From: QQVM01 sp964544885
GTDB taxonomy: Bacteria; Bacteroidota; Bacteroidia; AKYH767-A; 2013-40CM-41-45
Assembly: GCA_964544885.1 (NCBI GenBank)
Contig: CAZJDX010000002.1
Location: 137,123-201,122 of the forward strand
DNA length: 64,000 nucleotides
Direction of reading: 5' to 3'
Shown here one piece after another: positions 26,639 through 34,040 of this stretch (positions are counted from its first letter, which is position 1; the number at the start of each line of letters is the position of its first letter). The translations under genes and the position numbers were made by a program. The notes beneath the pieces were generated by a model that saw only the letters and a program-made list of their open reading frames with translations, did not search any database and was not told where the DNA came from.

Positions 26639-28126
26639 TTAATAATAAATCAGCCGGATCACATCGGCCAGGTATTTCGCATACCGTATAACCTGGCGGC
26701 TATAACCATATTCATTATCATACCAGACGTAGAGCACCATGCTTTTGTTGTCTTTGCTGACAATGGTGGCCGGGCTGTCGACGATGCTGGCGCAAGGATT
26801 TCCAACCAGGTCGGTTGAAACGAGTTCATTCGATACCGAATATTGTATCTGTTCAACAAGTTTTCCCTGGAGGGCTGCGTTTCGGAGAATCTCATTTACG
26901 CCATCTTTTGAGGTTTCTTTTTTGACGGTAAGGTTCAGAATGGCGAGGGATACATCCGGGGTCGGAACACGTACGGCATTTCCGGTAAGTTTACCGGCCA
27001 GCGGAGGTAATACCTTTGCAACGGCTTTATCGGCTCCTGTCTCCGTGATCACCATGTTCAACGCGGCGGATCTTCCTCTCCTGTATTTCGCGTGATAATT
27101 ATCCAGCAGGTTCTGGTCGTTGGTGTAGGAGTGTATGGTTTCGATATGCCCTCTTTCAATTCCGAGTGTGGATTCAATCACGGATAGTACAGGGACGATG
27201 GCATTGGTGGTACAGGATGCGGCGGAAAATATTTTTTCTTCAACGCGGTCGAAGGCGGATTCATTCACTCCATAAACCACATTGGGTACATCGCCTTTTC
27301 CGGGCGCGGTGAGTAATACTTTCGATACTCCTTTTGATTTCAGATGCGAACCAAGACCTTCCCGATCCCTGACGATTCCGGTATTGTCGATGATCAGGGC
27401 GTCATGAATTCCGAAAGCGGTATAGTCAATTTTCGAAGGATCGGAAGCGGCGATCATGTGCACGGTATGTCCGTTCACAATGAGCGCTTTGTTTTCATAG
27501 TCTTCTATGACTGTTCCCGGGAATGCGCCGTGAACAGAATCATTTCTCAACAGTTCCGCGCGTTTGTTAATATCGGAATCACTGTTGTTTCTGGTTACAA
27601 TGGCACGCAACCTAAGTTGCTCTCCCTTGCCGGCCTGGGAAATGAGTTCCCTCATGAGTAATCTTCCGATACGTCCAAATCCATAAAGGACCACATCCTT
27701 CGGTACCATTACGCGTTTTTCCCGGCCTATAAAGGCTTTCAGTTTATCACCCGCAAATTCCTCAGCGGTTTTATAATTTTTCCGTTCAGAGATCCATTCC
27801 GCATTGAGCCTGCCTATGTCAATACGGCTGGGAGCAAGGTTCAGCTTCAGCATTTCCTTGGCAAGCATGAGGGTATCCAGAACATTGATTGGTTTCTTTA
27901 TGATCTCCTTCGCATAATTGTGTAATTGAAGGATCTCACTCGCGCTCCGGTCAACCAGTTGGTTTCTGAAAAGAACCAGCTCAACGGATTTATCGAACCA
28001 TAATGAACCGGTGACATGTATTAACGCAATCGCTGCTTTTTCCAGTTGTATCCAATCGGAAAGTTCAGCTTCATATTTATCCTTATGATTTACCTTGGCT
28101 TCACTCTGTGTGTTTTCTGTTGACAT
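26639..28126 (-). CDS. gap: Glyceraldehyde-3-phosphate dehydrogenase, long Bacteroidota type
   Basis: A 495-residue GAPDH. About 140 N-terminal residues precede the usual domain and have no motif I recognise. The Rossmann motif VVLYGFGRIGRLLMRE follows (GFGRIGR at 149-155), then the catalytic site SAASCTTNAI (C304), HSYTNDQ (H332) and the C-terminal WYDNEYGYSRQ. It oxidises glyceraldehyde-3-phosphate with NAD(P) and phosphate in glycolysis, or runs in reverse for gluconeogenesis. Long GAPDH forms of this kind occur in many Bacteroidota. I use the ATG at 28126 (MSTENTQSE), not the in-frame one 30 bases upstream. A terminator separates it from the sigma factor gene. Confidence 0.93.
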   Translation of the reverse strand: MSTENTQSEAKVNHKDKYEAELSDWIQLEKAAIALIHVTGSLWFDKSVELVLFRNQLVDRSASEILQLHNYAKEIIKKPINVLDTLMLAKEMLKLNLAPSRIDIGRLNAEWISERKNYKTAEEFAGDKLKAFIGREKRVMVPKDVVLYGFGRIGRLLMRELISQAGKGEQLRLRAIVTRNNSDSDINKRAELLRNDSVHGAFPGTVIEDYENKALIVNGHTVHMIAASDPSKIDYTAFGIHDALIIDNTGIVRDREGLGSHLKSKGVSKVLLTAPGKGDVPNVVYGVNESAFDRVEEKIFSAASCTTNAIVPVLSVIESTLGIERGHIETIHSYTNDQNLLDNYHAKYRRGRSAALNMVITETGADKAVAKVLPPLAGKLTGNAVRVPTPDVSLAILNLTVKKETSKDGVNEILRNAALQGKLVEQIQYSVSNELVSTDLVGNPCASIVDSPATIVSKDNKSMVLYVWYDNEYGYSRQVIRYAKYLADVIRLIYY

Positions 28127-28154
28127 GATGTTGTGTGTTTCCGGATTCTGTATC

Positions 28155-28193
28155 ATATAAAAAGATCAGCTTTCAAGAAGATGAAAGCTGATC
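28155..28193 (-). terminator. Terminator of the primary sigma factor gene
   Basis: On the minus strand, GATCAGCTTTC and GAAAGCTGATC (11 bp, perfect) surround an 8-nt loop, followed by TTTTTATATG. It lies between rpoD and gap. Confidence 0.85.
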
Positions 28194-28240
28194 CCTGTAA
28201 TTCATTTTTATGGTTGCCAGTATTACAATCTGGTATAGCA

Positions 28241-29104
28241 TTATCCAAGATATGCTTTCAGAAGCCTGCTTCTGGATTTATGGCGAAGTCGTCGTATTGC
28301 TTTTTCCTTGATCTGTCTAACGCGTTCGCGGGTAAGATCGAATTTGGCTCCGATTTCCTCCAGGGTCAAGCCGTGCTGCATTCCAATTCCGAAGAAAAGT
28401 TTTATCACTTCGCGTTCGCGTTCAGTAAGGGTGCTCAGTGATCTTTCGATTTCTTTTTGAAGTGATTCGTTCATGAGCAGGTTATCCGCTCTGGGAGAAT
28501 CGTGGTTTTCCAATACATCAATGAGGCTGTTATCTTCTCCCTGAACGAAAGGGGCATCCATGCTGACATGTTTACCGCTGACCCGCATCGTGTCTGCAAT
28601 TTTCTCCGTCGGAATATCAAGTATTTTGGCCAGTTCATCCGGTGATGGCTCACGCTCAAATTCCTGTTCGAGTTTGGAATAGGCTTTGGAGATCTTGTTC
28701 AGCGATCCTACCTGGTTAAGTGGAAGTCTGACAATTCGTGATTGCTCGGCCAGAGCCTGTAGTATACTTTGACGAATCCACCACACAGCATAAGAAATAA
28801 ACTTGAATCCTCTGGTTTCATCAAATCTTTTTGCGGCCTTAATCAAACCAAGATTTCCTTCATTAATAAGATCCGGTAAACTCAATCCCTGATTCTGGTA
28901 TTGCTTTGCAACGGATACAACAAAGCGAAGGTTGGCCTTGGTAAGCCTGTCCAGCGCGTTCTGGTCTCCTTCTTTAATTTTTCTGGCAAGCCTTACTTCT
29001 TCTTCTGCAGTGATGAGTTCTTCACGGCCTATCTCCTGGAGATATTTTTCAAGCGACTGACTTTCGCGGTTGGTAATCGATTTGGTTATTTTAAGCTGGC
29101 GCAT
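28241..29104 (-). CDS. rpoD: RNA polymerase primary sigma factor, short Bacteroidota form
   Basis: A 287-residue sigma-70 factor lacking the large region 1.1 and non-conserved insert of E. coli RpoD. Region 1.2 starts at SLEKYLQEIGREELITAEEE. Region 2 includes LRFVVSVAKQYQNQGLSLPDLINEGN and the -10 recognition helix RFDETRGFKFISYAVWWIRQSI. Region 3 (SRIVRLPLNQ) and region 4 (LTLEEIGAKFDLTRERVRQIKEKAIRRLR) complete it. This short form is the main housekeeping sigma of Bacteroidota, which recognises TTG/TAnnTTTG promoters rather than TTGACA/TATAAT. It has a consensus promoter of the same type upstream, so it may read its own gene. Confidence 0.93.
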   Translation of the reverse strand: MRQLKITKSITNRESQSLEKYLQEIGREELITAEEEVRLARKIKEGDQNALDRLTKANLRFVVSVAKQYQNQGLSLPDLINEGNLGLIKAAKRFDETRGFKFISYAVWWIRQSILQALAEQSRIVRLPLNQVGSLNKISKAYSKLEQEFEREPSPDELAKILDIPTEKIADTMRVSGKHVSMDAPFVQGEDNSLIDVLENHDSPRADNLLMNESLQKEIERSLSTLTEREREVIKLFFGIGMQHGLTLEEIGAKFDLTRERVRQIKEKAIRRLRHKSRSRLLKAYLG

Positions 29105-29174
29105 GGCGGGTTATTGGTGTTTAAGCTTGAAAAATGAACAAAAACAGTGACGTTTTGTTTTTTCCCTAATCAGG

Positions 29175-29205
29175 CAAAAGTATCAAATCGGACAAAGCGA
29201 AGCAA
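29175..29205 (-). promoter_or_regulatory. Consensus promoter of the sigma factor gene
   Basis: On the minus strand, TTG (29205-29203), a 20-base spacer, then TACTTTTG (29182-29175), 70 bases before the ATG. Confidence 0.7.
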
Positions 29206-29246
29206 GTAAATCATCAGGAAAGGTTCATAACTGATTGAAATGTTGA

Positions 29247-29277
29247 TAAAAAAAGGGAAGCCGGAAGCCCCCCTTTT
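29247..29277 (-). terminator. Terminator after htrA
   Basis: On the minus strand, AAAAGGG and CCCTTTT flank a GC-rich inner sequence, followed by T-rich DNA. It lies 19 bases after the htrA stop. Confidence 0.75.
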
Positions 29278-29295
29278 CTGATCATTTTTTTCAGT

Positions 29296-30741
29296 TTATA
29301 TCCCGAAACCATAATATGCCCGCATACCGTTGGGATACATTCCTTCGATGAGTACACCGCCCTGTTTGGTTTTCAGTGCATTTTCAAGGTCATCAGTAGT
29401 CTGGATTGGCTTTTTATCGATGGAAGTGATGATGAATCCCTCCCGAATGCCGGAACTCCTCAGTTTCCCGTCATTGAGTTTTGAGATCTTTACACCGCCT
29501 TTCAGCCCCAGCTTATTCATTTCTCCTGAATTAACATTTTCAAAAGTGCCACCGAGCATTTTCAGTACCTGATCGTTTTTAACCAGTTTTGTATCTCCAT
29601 CTTTATTACGGAGTATCACAGCTACGGTCTTTTCTTTACTGTCCCTGATCAGGGTAACATTTACCTTGTCGCCAGGACGATAGCGACCGATCTGTTCCTG
29701 AAGCTGAGGACTTGAATTTACCTGTGCCTGTCCTATCTGGGTTATTACATCGCCTTCCTTCAATCCTGCATCTTCCGCGGCGCCACCGGGAGTGAGACCT
29801 GCAACATAAATTCCTTTGAGCTCCTTTATTCCTTTCTCTTCGGCCAGTTTGCTGTCTATGTCACGTATACTCACGCCTATGAATCCTCTTTGCACGCTGC
29901 CAAATTCACTCAGATCTTCCATCACTTTCCTGACCAGGTTGGCCGGAATGGCGAAGGAATAACCGGTGTATGATCCTGTGCTGGAAGCGATGGCTGTATT
30001 GATACCAACCAATTCTCCCCTCGTGTTTACCAGAGCACCTCCGCTGTTACCCGGATTCACCGCGGCATCTGTCTGAATAAAAGATTCAATTTTATACTGA
30101 TCCGGTAATATGCCGATATTTCTTGCCTTTGCGCTGACAATTCCTGCCGTAACCGTTGAAGTAAGGTTGAAAGGATTTCCGACAGCCAACACCCATTCTC
30201 CCACATTCAACTCATCGGAGTTTCCATAACTGGCAAAAGGCAACTTGCTTTCATCGATTTTCAACAAAGCGAGATCGGTTGAGGGATCGGTTCCGATCAC
30301 CTTTGCTTTGAAGCTTCTGTTGTCGTTCAGCGTAACGGTAATTTCTTCGGCATTCGCTATAACGTGATTGTTACTTACGATGTATCCGTTTTCACTGATT
30401 ATCACACCTGATCCGCTTGACTCCTGCTTGAAAGAAGGGTTAGGGCGACCCCAGAAATCAAATGGATTTCCAAAGTAATTGTTATAATATTCTTTAGTTT
30501 GCGTGGTCTTCACGTGAACCACCGCATGTATGGTTTTTTCCGCAGCGATTCTGAAGTCAGGCAGACCAGACTCTGAGATCGAAGGGAAACTGGCATATTG
30601 AACTGGCACACTTTGTTTCAGGACCGGCTGTGCATCACCCATACTAACAGGCGATAGTGACTGCATATAAAAATAGGCGCCGGCTATACCGGCAATAGCT
30701 GCAAGACTTGTTGTTCCGAGAATTTTTTTTACCTGATTCAT
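29296..30741 (-). CDS. Periplasmic serine protease of the HtrA/Deg family
   Basis: A 481-residue Do-family protease. The N-terminus is a membrane anchor or signal (ILGTTSLAAIAGIAGAYFYM). The trypsin-like domain has the triad H126 (SNNHVIANA), D156 (DPSTDLALLKI) and S233 (NPGNSGGALVN). Two PDZ domains follow: the first around RGFIGVSIRDIDSKLA to DSKEKTVAVILRN, the second around GLKGGVKISKLNDGKL to the end. It degrades or refolds damaged envelope proteins. It is a single-gene unit with a terminator; a TAAAATTTG element with one base too many lies upstream, so its promoter is uncertain. Confidence 0.93.
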   Translation of the reverse strand: MNQVKKILGTTSLAAIAGIAGAYFYMQSLSPVSMGDAQPVLKQSVPVQYASFPSISESGLPDFRIAAEKTIHAVVHVKTTQTKEYYNNYFGNPFDFWGRPNPSFKQESSGSGVIISENGYIVSNNHVIANAEEITVTLNDNRSFKAKVIGTDPSTDLALLKIDESKLPFASYGNSDELNVGEWVLAVGNPFNLTSTVTAGIVSAKARNIGILPDQYKIESFIQTDAAVNPGNSGGALVNTRGELVGINTAIASSTGSYTGYSFAIPANLVRKVMEDLSEFGSVQRGFIGVSIRDIDSKLAEEKGIKELKGIYVAGLTPGGAAEDAGLKEGDVITQIGQAQVNSSPQLQEQIGRYRPGDKVNVTLIRDSKEKTVAVILRNKDGDTKLVKNDQVLKMLGGTFENVNSGEMNKLGLKGGVKISKLNDGKLRSSGIREGFIITSIDKKPIQTTDDLENALKTKQGGVLIEGMYPNGMRAYYGFGI

Positions 30742-31082
30742 CTTCTTAAAATTTTTTATTTTTTGAAATCAAATTTTATGCCGTTCAAAATTGTCGCATC
30801 TCAGGTGAAGGGATTATGAAAGGAAGGGTTAAGCATCGTTAATTATCTATCATGAAATGCAATTTTGCCAGCCTTTGGTCAATCCGAATTTCATTTTGAC
30901 AGTAGTACTTTCAAAATGACAGTCAAGACGGATGGCATTCCATCAGGTTCGCAAGCCAAATACGAATCAACATAATGATCAATAATTCGCGAATAGCCTG
31001 ATACCCGTATCTTTCTTCTTCGAAGCTTTTTCAGGAGCTTAAAGCTATTTCTTTTTGGCGTACATTCGCTGCAAGATCCTAT
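30742..31082. other. Gene-free divergent region with an inverted repeat
   Basis: This 341-base gap separates htrA (minus) from the sigma-like fusion gene (plus). I see no gene in it. CATTTTGA (30892-30899) and TCAAAATG (30911-30918) form an 8-bp inverted repeat, each half followed by a GACAGT direct repeat, which resembles an operator. TATCTTTC at 31008-31015 is one base off the -7 consensus. Confidence 0.3.
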
Positions 31083-32573
31083 ATGCCACGCTTTTCAAAT
31101 CCGGAAATTATCTCCGCCATCCATAACGGAAATGAAGAGGTTTTGTTTTATGTAAGCCGGAAGTTCTTTCAACCGGCCAGACGATGGTTGAGGAGGAAAG
31201 GGGTGCCGGATGAGAAAACCCCGGAGATATTTATCAGTGTTTTGCTTAAGGTGTTCAGGGAGATTCAGCAGCAAAGACTTTCCGTTCATATCGACTTTGA
31301 ATCATTTTTATTCAACAGCCTGGATGATCATTTTAAACAAGAGAGGACCAAGGGAAGGGAAGAACGTTTCAAACCTGAATCTGCTTTCACCGATCAGAAT
31401 AAAGAAACTGTGGCTCAGTGTGTTTCAATTCTGGATGAGGAAAGCCGTAAATTGTTGTACAGTCGTTATGCGGAGAAATTGAGTTTCGAACAGATCGCCG
31501 TACGATTTGATTACAGTAATCCTGTCATAGCACAGTTTGAAGTGAACAAGGCCATGAACCGTTTGGAAGCCATTACCCGTATTCAGCTGGACATCGAGTC
31601 GAAAGAAATGCTGAGCGGACCGGAAGAAAGAATGCTCATAGACGCTTATCTTGATGCCAAGTTGAGTGGTTTGGAACTGCAGGGTTTTATGGAGAGACTT
31701 GATGCAGATCCTGCTTTTCGCACCAAAGTTAGTCTACAGAATCTGATCGTTGAGGGAATTCAGAAGTTTGCAGATAAGGAATTGCGAAACAAATTACTGG
31801 CATCCGTAGCCTACCGAAAACCAAGAATCCCCCTGGGATTAAAATTGATATTCACTTTTCTGTTTGTAACCATTTTGGGAATCGTTATCTGGAATTATAT
31901 TGGTCCGGATCCGGATAGCGGAAAGAAATACCTGCTGACTTTTTCCTGGTTGCCGCACGCAGGCGGAGACCGGAATGGAAAGAAAGATGACCTTGCGAAT
32001 GCTGATGATAAGCCGTCAAAGTCAATGAAGGCGAAGAGTGAACGGAAAGATCCTTCCGGCATTGCTGAGCGTGATAAGGAAAAAAGCACAGAGCAAAATC
32101 TGGACTTGAAAGATACTATTGTTTCAGATGAATCCGTTCATCAGGAAGTCGTAGTTAAACAAGACCAGCTTCTGATAACCATATCCCTTGAAATCTTAGA
32201 GGATACTTCGTTTTTGAAAAACAGATCAAAGGAAATGCATGATAAGGAAGCGACGCTGAGTTCCGGGGTGCTGGATAAGCTCGGACCGGCAGCCGGACTT
32301 GGAGATTCGGAATTGGACACTTCAGGGCCGGAAGCGGACAAACTATTCGTAGAATTCTGGGTGTCACCGGTGAACTATAAAGGATATAAATTTCACCGGT
32401 CGAAACTGATCCTGTTCGGGATCGATGAGCCGGATATGGTAAAACTCATACGCAGGGATGGAGTACTATATATGAAGTATATGAACGATGTCTTCAGGCT
32501 CGATCCGGCTGAGGACTATACTTCATTTAATGCGGTAAAAGGAAAGAACTCAAGCAGTCAATCAGAATGGTGA
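31083..32573 (+). CDS. Sigma-like/anti-sigma-like fusion membrane protein
   Basis: A 496-residue protein that I read as three parts. Residues 5-90 and 110-160 resemble ECF sigma regions 2 and 4: FYVSRKFFQPARRWLRRKGVPD, EIFISVLLKVFREI, then LDEESRKLLYSRYAEKLSFEQIAVRFDYS, a helix-turn-helix-like stretch. Residues 182-240 match the anti-sigma pattern of Bacteroidota (LIDAYLDAKLSGLELQGFM, ERLDADPAFRTKVSLQ). A transmembrane helix follows (252-271), then an extracytoplasmic tail of about 225 residues, charged and low-complexity in its first 120. A canonical system would have two genes; here both lie in one chain. The stop overlaps the dapF start (TGATG), so dapF is coupled to it. Function inferred, not known. 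Confidence 0.7.
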   Translation: MPRFSNPEIISAIHNGNEEVLFYVSRKFFQPARRWLRRKGVPDEKTPEIFISVLLKVFREIQQQRLSVHIDFESFLFNSLDDHFKQERTKGREERFKPESAFTDQNKETVAQCVSILDEESRKLLYSRYAEKLSFEQIAVRFDYSNPVIAQFEVNKAMNRLEAITRIQLDIESKEMLSGPEERMLIDAYLDAKLSGLELQGFMERLDADPAFRTKVSLQNLIVEGIQKFADKELRNKLLASVAYRKPRIPLGLKLIFTFLFVTILGIVIWNYIGPDPDSGKKYLLTFSWLPHAGGDRNGKKDDLANADDKPSKSMKAKSERKDPSGIAERDKEKSTEQNLDLKDTIVSDESVHQEVVVKQDQLLITISLEILEDTSFLKNRSKEMHDKEATLSSGVLDKLGPAAGLGDSELDTSGPEADKLFVEFWVSPVNYKGYKFHRSKLILFGIDEPDMVKLIRRDGVLYMKYMNDVFRLDPAEDYTSFNAVKGKNSSSQSEW

Positions 32574-33361
32574 TGAATATCCGATTTTGTAAATACCAGG
32601 GTACAGGGAACGATTTCATTATGATCGATGACAGGACCAATGCTTTGCGGCTTGAACAAGAACAGATCGCACGCCTATGCAGCAGGAGATTTGGTGTCGG
32701 CGCTGACGGACTTATTTTACTACGCGATAATCCTTCCTTTGATTTCGAGATGGTGTACTATAATTCGGATGGCCGGCTTAGTACCATGTGCGGCAACGGA
32801 GGCAGATGTATAGTGTCGTTCGCAAAGCGATTAGGAATAGTAAGGAATCACTATCAGTTTTTAGCCGCTGACGGTCCGCATGAAGCCTGGTTTACCGCTA
32901 CCTGTCCTGATATGGTTAAGCTCAGGATGAAAGATGTTTCTTCCATTGAAAAGTCTGATGATGGGTGGCTATTGGATACAGGATCACCCCACCTTGTGCT
33001 TCAGGTTGATAATCTGGATACCCTGGACGTCAAAAAGAGGGGCAATGAAATCAGGAATAAGGATCGATTCAGAGCCGATGGGGTGAATGTCAATTTTGCG
33101 CAAAGCACCATCAAAGGATTATTTCTCAGAACCTATGAAAGAGGTGTGGAAGATGAGACCTTGTCCTGCGGAACCGGAGTTACCGCTACCGCTCTGGTAG
33201 CTCTTTCTGAAGGCTGGCTCCCCGGGGAACCTTCATCAGTTCAACTCGATTGTCCTGGTGGGCTTCTTACAGTACACGCAAAGAGAACCGATAAACTTTT
33301 TACGGATGTGTGTCTTGAAGGACCGGCAGAATTTGTATTCAGCGGCGAATACAGTTTATAA
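32567..33361 (+). CDS. dapF: Diaminopimelate epimerase DapF
   Basis: A 264-residue epimerase converting LL- to meso-diaminopimelate for lysine and peptidoglycan. Both catalytic cysteines are present: MCGNGGRC (C75) and SCGTGVTATA (C201). The N-terminus carries the GTGNDFIMIDDR motif. Start choice: ATG at 32567 overlaps the preceding stop by 7 bases, while a second ATG at 32573 forms TGATG with it. Either gives a normal-length protein. The overlap suggests translational coupling to the sigma-like fusion, an unexpected partner. Confidence 0.95.
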   Translation: MVMNIRFCKYQGTGNDFIMIDDRTNALRLEQEQIARLCSRRFGVGADGLILLRDNPSFDFEMVYYNSDGRLSTMCGNGGRCIVSFAKRLGIVRNHYQFLAADGPHEAWFTATCPDMVKLRMKDVSSIEKSDDGWLLDTGSPHLVLQVDNLDTLDVKKRGNEIRNKDRFRADGVNVNFAQSTIKGLFLRTYERGVEDETLSCGTGVTATALVALSEGWLPGEPSSVQLDCPGGLLTVHAKRTDKLFTDVCLEGPAEFVFSGEYSL

Positions 33362-33472
33362 GCAAAGGCGGTAAAGGAATTCAACCAGGATTTGTTTATA
33401 AACAAAGGTAGTTTATGCAAGACCTGGTTCGGCTGTTATTCGTACATTCGTGGAAACATTAAACAGGTATCT

Positions 33473-34024
33473 ATGCAATTAGTAGGAGAGTTGATTCAAT
33501 TGAGGGCGATGGAACCTTCCGATCTTAAACTGTTGTACCGCTGGGAGAATGACTCGACGGTATGGAGTGTAAGCGGCACACTGGTGCCTTTTTCGAAGTT
33601 TGTTTTGGAGGAATTTGTCAATCAGGCACATCAGGATATCTACACAAATAAGCAGGTGAGATTGATGATTGATCTTAAATACCTGGATGAAGAAGGTCAT
33701 GATGAAGAGGATACCAAGTGTATAGGCTGCGTCGATCTTTTTGATTTTGATCCGCGGAATAAACGGGCGGGGGTCGGGATCCTTATTGCTAATCAGGCAG
33801 ACAGGGGAAAAGGATATGCGACAGAAGCCTTGCATCTGATCATTGATTATGCCTTTGAAGTGCTGGATCTTCATCAGTTGTTTTCTAATGTGCGGGTTGA
33901 TAATGAAAGCAGTCTGGCCCTGTTCAAAAGGCTGGACTTTGAGGTAACCGGATTGAAGCAGGACTGGATCTATTATCAGGGTAAGTTCTATGATGAATAT
34001 ACCATGCAGCTTATCAGGAAATAA
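33473..34024 (+). CDS. GNAT acetyltransferase, RimJ/RimL type
   Basis: A GNAT-fold enzyme of about 183 residues. It begins MQLVGELIQLRAMEPSDLKLLYRWENDSTVW, the RimJ/RimL-like start, and contains the acetyl-CoA motif GVGILIANQADRGKGYATEAL (R/Q-x-x-G-x-G/A) and LHQLFSNVRVDNESSLALFKRLDFE. Family members acetylate N-terminal amines of ribosomal proteins or small molecules. The substrate is unknown. I use the ATG at 33473 because the upstream in-frame extension has no family match. It stands 111 bases after dapF and 16 bases before the cytochrome gene. Confidence 0.85.
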   Translation: MQLVGELIQLRAMEPSDLKLLYRWENDSTVWSVSGTLVPFSKFVLEEFVNQAHQDIYTNKQVRLMIDLKYLDEEGHDEEDTKCIGCVDLFDFDPRNKRAGVGILIANQADRGKGYATEALHLIIDYAFEVLDLHQLFSNVRVDNESSLALFKRLDFEVTGLKQDWIYYQGKFYDEYTMQLIRK

Positions 34025-34040
34025 TTCAACAGATTAATGA

